A DNA stretch of 64,000 bases from assembly GCF_000003815.2 (NCBI RefSeq), contig NC_049990.1, positions 5,010,251 through 5,074,250 on the forward strand. The letters run 5' to 3'. The position numbers were made by a program, and so were the translations under genes. Source of the stretch: Branchiostoma floridae. Lineage: Eukaryota > Chordata > Leptocardii > Amphioxiformes > Branchiostomatidae. Positions 25,401 to 34,661 of this stretch are shown piece by piece. Every line of letters starts with the position of its first letter. Within the stretch, counting starts at the first letter, position 1. The notes beneath the pieces were generated by a model, which was given only the letters and a program-made list of their open reading frames with translations, did not search any database and was not told the DNA's origin.

Positions 25401-25427
25401 TGGCCTGCGAGCTCGTGATGGCGGGTT
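351..25427 (-). CDS. Filamin-repeat protein, 25 internal exons (3' end beyond window)
   Basis: Exons in transcription order: 25427-25287, 21532-21452, 18231-18097, 16070-15897, 14658-14512, 11470-11390, 10934-10797, 10294-10121, 9802-9641, 9364-9284, 9019-8876, 8518-8351, 8104-7949, 7598-7515, 7164-7027, 6549-6373, 6057-5656, 4456-4322, 3986-3864, 3286-3137, 2772-2668, 2293-2114, 1845-1735, 1467-1294, 500-351. Each has AG/GT borders and phase 1 at both ends; they sum to 3,711 nt (1,237 codons). Translation gives repeated filamin/ABP280 Ig-like repeats of about 90 residues, recognised by V-x-ASGPGL type starts, (D/N)TxxAGxG, YTPxEVG, and G(S/N)PF at the repeat ends. Filamins are elongated cytoskeletal scaffolds whose repeats bind membrane receptors and signalling proteins, with actin binding normally given by N-terminal CH domains. 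Eight repeats precede a Pro/Ser hinge and four follow it. The donor after 351 is intact, so the gene continues leftwards. The family is certain. Orthology to vertebrate FLNA/B/C versus a jitterbug-like invertebrate filamin was not resolved. Confidence 0.9.
4506..5308. mobile_element. Non-autonomous PIF/Harbinger-like element, TTA target duplication
   Basis: The terminal inverted repeat is about 16 bp: tacccgcctcacatta at 4509-4524 and its complement at 5290-5305. It is flanked on both sides by TTA (4506-4508 and 5306-5308). The element is about 797 bp. The interior is GC-richer than its surroundings and full of cgatc/gatcg words. A 112-codon open frame at 4574-4912 (plus) resembles no transposase that I recognise. 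The 3-bp TTA/TAA duplication is characteristic of PIF/Harbinger elements. Confidence 0.7.
5656..6057 (-). other. Filamin hinge exon, Pro/Ser/Arg-rich linker
   Basis: This is the largest exon of the gene (402 nt, 134 codons). It starts SPFAFEVRPGQ, closing repeat H. About 105 low-complexity residues then follow, rich in Pro, Ser, Arg, Asn and Glu and with no Ig-repeat signature. It contains three tandem RFEPNS units and related REP/RSEP units, and ends PEPDYWRG at the splice site. Filamins carry calpain-sensitive flexible hinges between repeat blocks. Position between repeat blocks and composition fit that role; protease sensitivity is inference. Confidence 0.8.
5820..5878 (-). repeat. 24-bp tandem repeat coding for the hinge octapeptide
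   Basis: The 24-bp unit occurs at 5820-5843 and 5844-5867, identical by eye, followed by a partial third copy to 5878. It stays in frame and gives tandem eight-residue units RFEPNSSN. Confidence 0.9.
6373..8104 (-). other. Filamin cassette 4: repeats G and H (exons of 156, 84, 138, 177 nt)
   Basis: Repeat G has ATASGDGLQLAP and FVVDTARAGG. The 84-nt exon has CHFTPTEIG. The 138-nt exon has DGSPF followed by TFDLSKVKVG, opening repeat H. The 177-nt exon carries repeat H, including HFQPKVAGSH and FNGFEVEG. The cassette has 185 codons. It is the last copy before the hinge, whose exon starts with the closing SPF of repeat H. Confidence 0.88.
7781..7880. repeat. Dispersed repeat, copy in filamin intron
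   Basis: It shares a gtaacccctgcttc block, gatgtttctga, and gaagagatgctgctacag in the same order with 56572-56690 near the third CUB gene. No clear termini were identified. Confidence 0.55.
8351..9802 (-). other. Filamin cassette 3: repeats E and F (exons of 162, 81, 144, 168 nt)
   Basis: Repeat E begins VSKVTVSGDGIED with FFVNTDDAG, and the 81-nt exon ends IVEYTPVDVG. The 144-nt exon has GSPF followed by TYDVSKINVLLGG, opening repeat F. The 168-nt exon begins DTSHAGGG and ends RVVVPG. The cassette has 185 codons, and introns are short (about 270-360 bp). Confidence 0.88.
10433..10595. mobile_element. MITE with 28-bp inverted ends and 9-bp target duplication
   Basis: Inverted ends lie at 10442-10469 (starting tagcctctaccaggct) and 10559-10586, with two mismatches. 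The direct repeat gtaaggcaa flanks it exactly at 10433-10441 and 10587-10595. Same family as 19547-19763. A 9-bp duplication fits Mutator-like elements. It lies in the filamin intron between exons 10294-10121 and 10934-10797. Confidence 0.8.
11471..14511 (-). other. Filamin intron, 3 kb
   Basis: No filamin exon was found between the two splice sites. The stretch contains a poly-C run at about 11817-11828, the 5S-like sequence at 13530-13650 and an ATT microsatellite at about 13787-13827. Otherwise I see nothing. Confidence 0.7.
13530..13650 (+). pseudogene. Diverged 5S rRNA-like sequence
   Basis: About 120 bp line up with the animal 5S rRNA over the full expected length. Recognisable blocks are cccgat, atctcggaag, taagca (A-box region), cttggatggg and gacc (C-box region), and gctgtagcct at the 3' end. 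Spacing between blocks is kept to within about two bases. The central helices and the 5' third are strongly diverged. No T-run terminator follows. It is either a 5S pseudogene or the head of a 5S-derived retroelement. It lies inside a 3-kb filamin intron. Confidence 0.65.
15610..15765. repeat. CAT/ATC trinucleotide-rich microsatellite
   Basis: This is a degenerate run of atc/cat/gtc triplets in a filamin intron. Apparent open frames across it are low-complexity artefacts. Confidence 0.85.
16071..18096 (-). other. Filamin intron, 2 kb
   Basis: It contains a solo end of the aggatctgcttg-type inverted-repeat family at about 16556-16575. Nothing else was recognised. Confidence 0.6.
18911..19160. 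repeat. Direct duplication of about 100 bp, 147-bp period
   Basis: 18911-19012 and 19058-19161 share tggtattcttggataaacag, gctaaaa and tgtaatgtatatgtacgg in the same order. The copies are separated by about 45 bp in a filamin intron. Confidence 0.75.
19538..19772. mobile_element. MITE of the tagcctctaccaggct family, long arms, 9-bp target duplication
   Basis: This 217-bp element has inverted arms of roughly 80-90 bp that share ggaaaaatagta, ccaaataagacagaaaacac and ttagatggc. It is flanked by the direct repeat gctagcagt at 19538-19546 and 19764-19772. It lies inside the filamin intron 18232-21451. Confidence 0.8.
21533..25286 (-). other. Filamin intron, 3.75 kb
   Basis: It holds an inverted-repeat element at 23531-23653, a tttg microsatellite at about 23262-23290 and a short repeated word agatgtcccggatg near 22472 and 22518. 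No exon was recognised. Confidence 0.6.
23524..23660. mobile_element. Short inverted-repeat element with 7-bp direct flanks
   Basis: Ends agtagcctgttatcc and ggataacaggcta are inverted, and inner arms gagtctcttctgtcc and ggacagaagagactc are inverted as well. The direct repeat ctaggac occurs at 23524-23530 and 23654-23660. Confidence 0.75.
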
Positions 25428-27135
25428 CTGTAATCCAAGACAGCGGACCATTCAGTCATGTCAACTCGAGAACAGGCCGGCTTTGTTCCAAGTGAATACC
25501 GGCGGCTTAGCCCGACAACGGCGGTACACATGCTTGGGGAGGACCCGGAATGCTGGGGTCGACTTTATCCCCGCCTTTCAGCGCCGCTCTGGCATGTCCA
25601 GGGCATGTAAACAGGTAGCGAAATAGACAGACGACATGTGTACCTTATCTAGAACACACCGCCTTCTTGTGTATCACCGCAACATTAACACCTGTATGCG
25701 ACTTAAGCCAGGGAAAAGAGTACGTCTCAATCGAATAATGCACATTTTGGGGTTTCTCGTCGCACTGGATTGAGGAGAATAGATGGAACGAAGCGGCATA
25801 TTGGTCACAATCCGGTGCTCATCATTACGCCATGCGATCCCCACAAGTCTACCATGGCGTTTCGGTGATTGGGACGTTAGAACCAGCGGACCGAAACTTT
25901 CCCGGGATGCCGCAAATGGCAGGACGGGTAGGAAAGTATGCCGAGAAAGGGGGAGGGGCGCACGAATACATCTGTTCTGAAAATGAATCTTTGCATATTT
26001 CGTCTGAATGTGGAGTTAAGTTTTTATTATTCCATATTACTACTTTGAAGATAATGAAATGAAAAAAAAATATATACATTGCATACAGAGTCTACAGCGT
26101 TACTGAATAGTTGTCAAGTTATCACATATAAAACTTTAAAACATGTACCAAATATTTCGACAGTACGAATATAGCTATTATTTTCTCAGCGATATCAAAA
26201 TTGCACCAGACAATAGTTTGATTTCTCTAGATGCGTTTTTGGCTACTGGTTTTAGTCATTTTGAAATGAAAAAAAGAAATTTTTGATGATGCCGTTATAT
26301 TTATGTCATATCCATCTTATAACAGCACAATTTGGAGGCTTAAAAGTCCCAAGGTGTCAATGCGTGTCCCAGATATCTATTATTATCGATGACACCTGTG
26401 ATAGATTATGATCGATCACGTCGGGAGAAATTTTGGTACCGTTTAGATGGACGGCATCCCAAGACTCTTGACCTCTATGACCTCTAGCAAACCTCACAGG
26501 TATTACGATGTTGTGACACCTGCATTCTATCACCTGACGTACAGGTAAATAAGGTGTTAAACATTGTCTATAAGCGCACATCACGAGGAGAATGAACACA
26601 TTGTCGTATCTCTCGTTTATCTGATCTTCGTTTCCTCGCTCTGCGGTATTTGTGTGGACTTTAACATGCAGCTGGCAAAACTAAGAGTGGTATCTGAGAA
26701 CCCCATTCCACTAGACGTCGATAGCGCTAAATTGGATATTTGTAACCCTTAACTTTATGATTGGAATGCCATGCAAAATGTAATAAAAGTACGACTGAGT
26801 GAGAAGGCAACGAAACATACAAAGCGTAAAAAGATTGGTTGAGCGTTCTGTCAAATTTTTCGGTCGCAAGGCGGTTGTAGCGACGTCACAGCCCTAGTGG
26901 AATGGGTTTGTAACATAATGATTACAATCGCTGTAAATTTGTCTAAATTTTACCGTCACTAAAATCATCTTATGATTATTGTCGTAGCTCTCAAATTCGC
27001 GACGACAAAAGGAGCCCTGCCAGAAGAGAAGCGGCGTGAAGAATCGCAGAACTGTGAAATGTGACGGTCTATTTAACAAAGCACCGGGGGAACCAATTGG
27101 GATAATTATCTTTCAATCGCATCAGGGTACTTAGG

Positions 27136-27370
27136 TCTCCTTTCCACTATACGGCGATCGCGCTGCGCTCTCACTGCGACCTAGATAGGATTATCTGTAA
27201 CCTTTCACACTGGGCATATCATACAAAACGTAAAAGTGAGACTGAGAAGACAACGAAACACAGAAAGTCTAAAAAGATTCGATTCCTCTCTATACAATTC
27301 GTTGAGTGATATGCTAAATTCTAGGTCGCAGAGAGCGCGCGGCGAGAGCACCGTCCTAGTAAAAAGGGGA
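27136..27370. mobile_element. Inverted-repeat element, about 235 bp
   Basis: The left arm ends in tctcactgcgacctag and the right arm begins ctaggtcgcagagagcgcg, with inverted homology of about 45 bp out to tcctttccacta / tagtaaaaagggga. A related internal segment (gacaacgaaacac ... aaaaagatt) occurs at 26800-26840. Confidence 0.65.
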
Positions 27371-27708
27371 TATTAGATGATATGGAAGGGTAGAGCATTC
27401 CTAAAGTCGTGCGGTATAATTTTGCGGAAGATGATACCAAATAGGGCTTTTGACATCTTTGATTAATCGTCTTGCGAACGCGACAAATCTAGTAACAATC
27501 CAACAATGAAAAGTAATAAGAAATAAATATTTCATACAGACGGCCGTAACGTGATACCCTGCATAGATACCGATGGCTGGGTTGATAGGGTAATAGATCA
27601 TTTAATTACAGAGGAACAGGAGCTTGGGGAGCTAAGCAAATAAATCTCTCTCACAACCTCACGTTGGTTTATTACTATTAACGATAATTTTAGAACGTAT
27701 GACTAGAA

Positions 27709-27713
<5 letters not shown>

Positions 27714-27739
<26 letters not shown>

Positions 27740-27935
27740 TTGTGTGTGTATGTGTGTGTGTGTGTGTAATTGTGCAAACAAGTGTGTGTGTGTGTGAGTG
27801 TGTGCTTGTTTAGGTGTGTATGTATGGATGTATGTGCGTGTTTGTGTGTATGTTTGTTTCTCTCTGTGTGTGTGTGTGCACTGTATTTCTTTGTGTGCTT
27901 TGTGTGTGCGTATGTCTTTGCGTCTATATACCGTA
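27714..27935. repeat. TG/CA microsatellite
   Basis: An imperfect (TG)n run of about 220 bp, interrupted by taat and gcttgtttag-type segments. Open frames over it on both strands are artefacts. Confidence 0.9.
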
Positions 27936-28296
27936 CAAGACATCATTAACATTCCACTTTCTTGTCAAGATATCTTAATCCTAACCTAGCACATCTTTTA
28001 TCAGCTAATTTTTACTTGCAATTTCACATTCCAAGGGCCCTCACCCCACCCCCATACAAACCTCTAGCCCCGCCCCTGTGAACTATTCCAACACACCGAG
28101 TGACCTTTCTTTTTAAGGTATTAAGCCTACAGTTCAGAAAAACATCGTTCTGAACGAGTCCAGGGGATATATCCTTACAGGTGCGAGCATGGGAACCTGA
28201 GTGCAGTGGGAACGGTTCAGGACGCACTGTTTAGATTGGCGTCAAGCCCGCCTCTTTGTACGCAATACCCGGAACGGCAGAATGGCGATCAGCTAG

Positions 28297-28497
28297 CACA
28301 ACTCTCCAAGCAGAGGTCAGGCTCCGGCTGTTTGTTTTTTGAACGTTTTTATGCGTTATTATCAGGCTTTCTATTTTGTACCGTTTTCGTTATGTCTTGC
28401 TAGATGGTACAAAATAGATAGCCTGATAAAAACGCCTACAAAACGGCAAACAAAAACAGTCAGATCCTGACCTCTGCTTGGAGAGTAGATCACAACT
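28297..28497. mobile_element. Inverted-repeat element of the ctccaagcagagg family
   Basis: Arms of about 75 bp: ctccaagcagaggtcagg on the left and its complement on the right. Inner arms atcaggctttctattttgta and tacaaaatagatagcctgat also pair. cacaact is directly repeated at 28297-28303 and 28491-28497. Confidence 0.8.
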
Positions 28498-30458
28498 AGG
28501 GTCCAAACTAGGCGTCGAGCCTGGAACTGGAAATGTAGCCTCCGCCAGGCCGTCCTACGGGGGTACGGGGATCGTAGAATTCGGCAAAAAATAATCATGC
28601 AGTAAATTGGCTAGGGTAAGTCGAAGTCTAAGCTAAGGTTTATGTTCCTCCTCCTACTCGGCGGCCAACTCCTCTAGTAGCAATATTTATCCCCTGGCAA
28701 TTATTCTAGTATACTACTAGTAGCCAGCGCAGTCAGTCAGGTAGAGACTAATGAAAATGATACAACGTACTGTGTGTATGTACTTAATCTGTCTGGTGTA
28801 TCTATTTTTGTATGTATGCATGTATGTATCTGAGTGTTAGCATGCGTGTTCTTAAATAAAGAATACAGAAATAGACTTATGCTACAGGTAGCCTAATTGT
28901 CCTTCCCTGGTGAATGATCACCTCTGTTTGGTTAGTTTCTTAAAGTTTCTATTCGTTCAACAAGTCAACTTAAAAAGCAGCTTGCCCTAGCTATTGTCGT
29001 TCTTTAGCCAATCCTCTGTCAGCTTTTAGTACTATCCTATGCTACCATAGGATCTGCTTGGAGATTAGCTAGAGACTACAGTCAGACTCAGACGGCCTCC
29101 TTTTAACGACGACGGACCCGGAACAATCGATGCCAACGATACGCAATCTCTCCTCTCGTTTAACGAGAAATTGACGGGCACCTCTGGATAATGAAATTGG
29201 TGCGGATCTAATTGCCCAAACAGAATACGGCGCAAAACGTGTTATAAGGTTCACATAACCAATTCATTTAGAATTATAACACAAAGGAGCAGAAATATCT
29301 GGGTTGGTAAGCAGTACAAAGAACAAACAAACGTAGATTGTTTTTCAATTTACCATCTCTGTTTGCTTGTGTATTAACGGAATGTTTGAGTAAACAGCCA
29401 AATGACTCTGTTTTTTGTAACCTTTATTAGATCCTGAAGGGTGTTTTGGACCATTCCATCTATTTTACAGGGGTGGTTTCATACAATACTTTCAGTTTGA
29501 CCCTAAAGCTTCCGGAGAACATTTTCAGGGGAAACCCCATCGAAACAAAAATTGTTTTTTCGGTCAAATGCATTTATAGGCAAGTATAACAGACAGCATG
29601 TTAGCTTTGAGCGTAGCAGTCAACTTGGTAAGCGATACAAGGCTACTACTCTAGTGTCACTTTGTGTGCATATTGAAGCAAAGAACAAAACCCTTGTTGG
29701 CTGTGACAAAATTTCATATCAATTATTATAATTGTTACAATGTTTATGATCTCTTTTTTGAAAAAAAAAACAAAACATATCAGGCTTCTTTGTTTTACCC
29801 ATATTGTTTTTTTCGCTTTTCGCATTATATTTTGGCGATTGCAGAGGATGCATTTCATGAAATGTCTAACTTCCAATATGATTTTTTTTCTTTTTCAGAT
29901 TTTCATCCTGCATCCAAAAACCACACAGTCGATTGATATGGCCTATGGGTGATTAGCACCGTTGTGCGTAGGCCGGTATATATACAGCACAGGAGATGAC
30001 ACAGGTGTGTAACGCTATACCTGTGGGTTACCTGCACAGGTACAGGACAGGTAAACAAACTTACATGTGTGAACACGGGGGGAGGTGAATATATAACAAG
30101 ATTGTCAGCGTGTCACACACGGGAACTTTAGTAGCCCCTAGTGCCTGGGACAAAGGGTCTCTGTGTCTAAATGGTTGGGGCTGTGTTTTTCTTTGGCTTA
30201 GTATCCACAAGATGCTACATCACGCTATTTGTAGGACCATCGTTCATTATTTAGGCCCTCAGATGCCCGTCTTGACTTGGCGCTTTTCTATGCCTAATTG
30301 CTTGCACTGCCTATAAATGTAGCCGAAATCTAGCTCACTACATACGGTTCCTTAATGTATAAGGCTAACAGTATTTGAGTGCGATGATATGCCGACAAGA
30401 GATTACTAGATACTGAAATGGTTTAGCCAAAAAGCCGATGCGTGACTTCATTACGCAG

Positions 30459-31138
30459 ATAATTTATTTTGACTGGATAAGACTGTTCAAGACTTATACT
30501 TGTCAAAACACGTTTGTTCCTATTGACTGTTTTCACGCACATCAAATCCTGGGGATTTCCCCTTGTCAGAACAAAACCATTCCCTGTACATAAGAATTGA
30601 TTGGATGTGAAATACATATTGGTATCCATCTTTAGACGATCAGTTGTACTATCTAAAATCTAGCCGAAAGTCAAAGCTTAATCTCCATAAATACTAAATA
30701 CTACAGTCATGTAAGTGGTTCAGAGTCATCATTATTGAGTCTTGGACAGACATACAAGGACAAGATGAATGACAAATAGAATACCTAGGTCATCCCTTTC
30801 TGTAGAATTAGGGCATCCAGAAGATATATTGGTACAGATGTCGTTCTGCATTGTAGTATCTGTGCAAGCACAAGCTCACATACACAATTCCGTATGCAGA
30901 TAATTGAATGTGAGTGGATAAGAATCGTCTAGACTTATACTTGTCAAAGCACGTTTGTCCCTATTGACCGACGTGAACCCTTTTCACGCGCAGTAAATCC
31001 GGTGGGTTGCCCCTTGTCAGGACTTAAGTAAACCCTATAAATAACAACTGATTGGATGTGAATTATATATTGCTTTCTATCTTTAGATCAGTTGTTGTAC
31101 CTAAAATCTAGGCGAAAGTCAAAGCTTACTTTAAGCTC
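30459..31138. repeat. Direct duplication, about 230-bp units 440 bp apart
   Basis: 30459-30687 and 30900-31138 share agacttatacttgtcaaa, cacgtttgt, ttgccccttgtcag / ttccccttgtcag, attggatgtgaa, and cgaaagtcaaagctta in order. The divergence is moderate, so the duplication is not recent. Confidence 0.8.
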
Positions 31139-31303
31139 CCTAGAATTACCAGATACTACATGTGACACATACAACACGTACCCTGTAGATAGCAACCGAC
31201 GGGATATGAATTATTGAGCGGCGGTGTTTGAAAGCATAAAGCGTTATAAAAGGTTGTTTCCAGACAGCGCCCTCCCCCTATACTCACGTAGAAAGCGTGG
31301 ATG

Positions 31304-31414
31304 TAATACTATGTATTCTCCAAGCACCGAATGTGAGGGGAGCGAGCCGGTAAAAATCCCGACCACCACTAAATCTCCGCGACCCAACCTCTGCTTGGAG
31401 AATAATACTATGTA
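31304..31414. mobile_element. Small inverted-repeat element with 12-bp direct flanks
   Basis: Ends ttctccaagcacc and ctctgcttggagaa, with taatactatgta directly repeated on both sides. It shares the cttggaga terminus with the elements at 28304 and 31534. Confidence 0.6.
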
Positions 31415-31533
31415 GTCTGTCAGACTAACTACGATGGCTACAGGTATAGTATTTGCCAGGGAGGAGTTTGGTCGCCATTTGCCAGGAGCAGTGATAAACG
31501 TACCGCGGAATGACTCTCCTGGCCGATGATTTA

Positions 31534-31673
31534 TTAATCTCCAAGCAGATCCTACGATGGCAAAGGGAGTCAGACGGGCTCCGGTAGAATACACACTCCT
31601 AGTCCGGCTTCACTCCTCTATCAACTTGTGATGCTATCTTATATGCTACTATAGGATCTGCTTGGAGATTAAT
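31534..31673. mobile_element. Inverted-repeat element, taatctccaagcagatccta family, copy 1
   Basis: Inverted ends taatctccaagcagatccta and taggatctgcttggagatta. The interior contains aaagggagtcagacgg and ggcttcactcctct, shared with 41483-41650. Confidence 0.75.
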
Positions 31674-31907
31674 AATTTTTACCTTATGAGCTTATTCTAG
31701 CCAAATTCTACCACCCGACCCCCCCATAGGAAGTCCTGGTGGAGGCTAAATACTACGTAATAGTGAAAGGCGTAGAACAGGTTTCTGACTCATTAATTAT
31801 TACTCATTACGCGTTGTGTTAACTACTTGAAAAGGTTGACGCCCCGGCTTGTCTTTGCATAACCCTAAAAATGCCCAAACAACAACAACAACAACAACAA
31901 ACCTTAC

Positions 31908-31914
31908 CTTGCAT
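31908..31914 (-). CDS. Candidate start exon of the filamin-repeat gene (ATG CAA G)
   Basis: Reading the minus strand, ATGCAAG is followed by GTAAGG, a near-perfect donor. The coding part is Met, Gln and the first base of a third codon. Joined to the acceptor at 25427 (AA CCC GCC ATC) the frame continues as MQEPAITSS and then into the first filamin repeat. The start has a purine at -3 (AGA before ATG). An in-frame TAG lies 27 nt upstream in the same exon, so no earlier start is possible there. The 5' UTR would extend into the CpG-richer stretch to about 32.5 kb. The donor, phase and stop are seen in the sequence; linkage over a 6.5-kb intron is inference. Confidence 0.45.
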
Positions 31915-32560
31915 TCTCTGAGACCGCCTCTTACACGTACGCTACTCCAGGGCCACAGGTGAAATCTTTTTTTTTCCCTCTTCTGTTATTCTCAGGAGGT
32001 CAACAGACCATCTGTGCAGGTGTTCACGTCTGCGATTGTTCCGCCGCAAACATTAACTCTCCTCGAAAAACGTGACCCCTTCCTATAGCCCGAAGTAGCT
32101 CCAAGTTTGCCAGGTCCTTCACACAACAGTCCTACAGTTTATTGTAACGTCCACGGCGTGCGTAAGCTACAACTACTCTCCCGGCGTACGTGGTGTTACC
32201 CGGTTGTCCTAGAAAACGCCGGCGCTAACTCCAAAAGAAAAACCTCCCAGTGTGTGTAGGTAAATCCACGGGCGGTTTGAAATACCGAACAACCGTCTGC
32301 GTCTATTGTCCAGTGTATTCCGTGCCCGTACGTTACTATACTCCGCGAGCTACCCAGGTACAATGAGGGACTTAAGACAACACTACGCCTGTGTGAGGCT
32401 CACCTGTGTTACCTGTAGACACGAGGAAGGCTTAGCCCGCTGTGACTCCGCCCCCAGAGGTCAAAGGGCAGTGGATCATCCGAGGACGACACGCATGGCT
32501 ACAACCGTTCTCATACTTAAGAGCTCTCCTGTGCGGAAGGGCGTTGGCGTGAGACCCAAC
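31915..32560 (-). promoter_or_regulatory. Candidate promoter / 5' UTR region of the filamin-repeat gene
   Basis: Base composition changes to CpG-containing, GC-richer DNA (gccggcgc, cccggcgtacg, ctccgcccccagagg) just upstream of the candidate start exon, between AT-rich repeats. No TATA box was recognised on the minus strand. This rests on composition and position only. Confidence 0.3.
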
Positions 32561-32741
32561 CTCAGCTAAAGACACCAAGACCGTACATTTACACACCGGA
32601 AAAAGGGTCAGGCTTAGGTGTGTGTGTGTGTGTGATGGTAACACATTAGATGGTAACGGCGATTGATGAACAATTGAACAGCGACCAATACTGGATTTGA
32701 GTGACCCTTGATTTCATAATATATGATACAAGACGTAAATT

Positions 32742-32806
32742 TATGTGCTTTTTTGAGCGATCTTATGTGCTTTTTTGAGCGATCTTATGTGCTTTTTTGA
32801 GCGATC
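32742..32806. repeat. 22-bp tandem repeat, three copies
   Basis: The unit tatgtgcttttttgagcgat plus two bases is repeated three times head to tail, immediately before a gatcgg-rich stretch that leads into the MITE at 32862. Confidence 0.85.
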
Positions 32807-32861
32807 GGTCAAATCTTTGGTCGCTCTGGGATCGCTTTGCGGTCGCCACATCAAGTGTTAA

Positions 32862-33093
32862 TACCCTTGTCACATTATCCACGAGCTTCGGGCGTATCGA
32901 TGGAAGGTCGGCCATATTTAAGATCGACAGAGGGTTGCGCGTGCTTTTCACCTGAAAACCGTCCCTGTCACATATAAGCCATACTTTGTACATTGTACAA
33001 TTGTTGTGCAATAAAGTTATTATTATAAGCGAGGCTCGGGCGATTGCCGCAGAATCGTCGTCCGATCGATTTTCGCCAAATGTGACAGGGGTA
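32862..33093. mobile_element. Short Harbinger-like MITE, copy 1
   Basis: This 232-bp element is nearly collinear along its full length with 62461-62690. Ends are tacccttgtcacatt and aatgtgacaggggta. TAA sits on the left; no matching right duplication was seen. It includes cacctgaaaa, acatataagccatactttgt and ttgttgtgcaataaagtta in both copies. Confidence 0.75.
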
Positions 33094-34505
33094 TCTGTCG
33101 TATTGCATTTGGTGGATTTATAAGCTGTGTTATCGCTTTCTTTAGAGATGTGAGATAGTGAACTGGAATAAATCCACAACAGTCGCAGAGAGGACGTATT
33201 GTTGGAACACTCGTAGCCGGCTTGTCGTGGTATTTAGGTAGGAATATTGTAATGCGATTATAGCTATGAAAGCATCAAATGACTAATTAACCGCGAGCAA
33301 ATCGTAGACTTATTGAAAAAAAGTCGCAGGACGTCGTAGAACACCCCATAATGAAGCTACAAACCGTCCAAATCAAACAAAATTCGAAGGTACGAAGGTT
33401 ATGTTTGGCGCCGAAATGGGTCAAGGGCGGCTAAATTTTGTGTGGTCACGTGATACTCTGTAATCGTTGTCGTTTTACTGTTTTTAAGGCCTGTGTTTGG
33501 AATTGATGGGGTTTTGTTTTTCTAGACACATACACTTCGCGACGGTTTGTTTAAGCTTCTGGGTAAAACTAACTGCCGATACGACCGGCTGCTTTCCCGT
33601 ACAAAACAGGACCCTGATTCAGAGGGACACACATAAGCAACAGGATAGCAAAATCTACACCTTTTTAGATAATCTGAAAGGACGAAAATTAAACATTCGG
33701 TCACAATTGAACTGTATATTGTGTGAACTGTACAAAAATGTACTTAAGAATGTACATAAAAGTCATGCAATGTTAACCACGTGTATGATTTCGCAATATT
33801 TCCTCTCTGTTTCAAGAAGAAATCATATTTTTGCATTGTGAGAAATGTGATCATAAGGCCAAGTGTTTGCTTTCATCGGCAATCTGCTAAACGAAATGCA
33901 AGTATATCACTCAGGTCATTTGTGGTGATCGCCATGCATGTAGTCTGTATGCACATAGCGAGATACGTAAGAAGTGCAACCAGCTCTTGGGCGGGTGAAC
34001 GCGTTTGATATTTTCTTGTCGACTGGATCTATTCAAGGAGGTAAAAAAAAACCTCATTGATCTATTCAAAACGTGATAGTCAAGTTTCAAGAAACACAAT
34101 GCTACAAACAGATTTGAACATCTCACAAATACGCGTTGTACTAGATACATAAAAGATTGCTTTGTTATCAGAACAGATTCTGAAGCCCATGATTATAAAT
34201 ACCTGATTGTAAGAATATATTATAAATTTACTTATGTAGAGTGTTAAGATTTATTTGGAATTTCTTTATTGTAATTGACCGTAGACAAGCTGTAGTTTCT
34301 TGATATGTTCTATATGATGCTTGTAATACATAGATAGATCGCATGAGGGCTATTTCGGCTGACACATCGGGTAGGGGGACCGAGAACACGCTGCAAAAAC
34401 AAACCTGCCATGGGTATGGGATGACATCTGTTCTTTTCTCATCGAGTAATGCTACGTTCCCATTTGCGCCTGTGCCCGACCGGACTCCGAAGCCACAAAT
34501 TGTAA

Positions 34506-34661
34506 TACAGTAAATGCATTTAAGTTCGCGGGTATTTTAAGTTTACGGTAGTGCCATGGAATGCACTCTCATACTATAATGGAAAAATGTTCGCGGTGGT
34601 TTTAAGTTCGCGGTACGCGGTGGTCACCGCGAAAACCTCAAACATTTCTGCATTTACAGTA
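34506..34661. mobile_element. MITE, tacagtaaatgca / ttcgcggtgg family, copy 1
   Basis: The 13-bp inverted ends are tacagtaaatgca and tgcatttacagta. The internal words ggaaaaatgttcgcggtgg and ttaagttcgcggt are shared with copies at 37671-37882 and 49191-49386, and a fragment at about 44379-44423. Confidence 0.8.

Larger units (their letters stand above)
15897..25427 (-). other. Filamin cassette 1: repeats A and B (exons of 141, 81, 135, 174 nt)
   Basis: Four exons encode two filamin repeats (177 codons). Repeat A starts with VTASGPGLHKVP, has VDVTITG at the end of its first exon and LLVQYTPKEVG in the 81-nt exon. The third exon finishes repeat A with GSPF and opens repeat B with YDVSGVKLS. 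The 174-nt exon (16070-15897) carries most of repeat B, starting with DTSSAGSG. Introns here are the longest in the gene (about 2-3.8 kb). Confidence 0.88.
25428..31907 (-). other. Putative first intron of the filamin-repeat gene
   Basis: There is no CH-domain or filamin coding signature on either strand. It contains inverted-repeat elements at 27136-27370 and 28304-28490, a TG microsatellite at 27714-27935, a roughly 230-bp duplication at 30459-31138, and two more inverted-repeat elements at 31317-31402 and 31534-31673. The assignment as an intron depends on the candidate start exon at 31908-31914. Confidence 0.45.

Noticed and set aside
27714-27935. Cys/Val-rich and His/Thr-rich open frames
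   Set aside because: They are translations of a TG/CA microsatellite.
32763-33179. 138-codon minus-strand frame
   Set aside because: It runs across a tandem repeat and the MITE at 32862-33093, which recurs at 62461 without an open frame.
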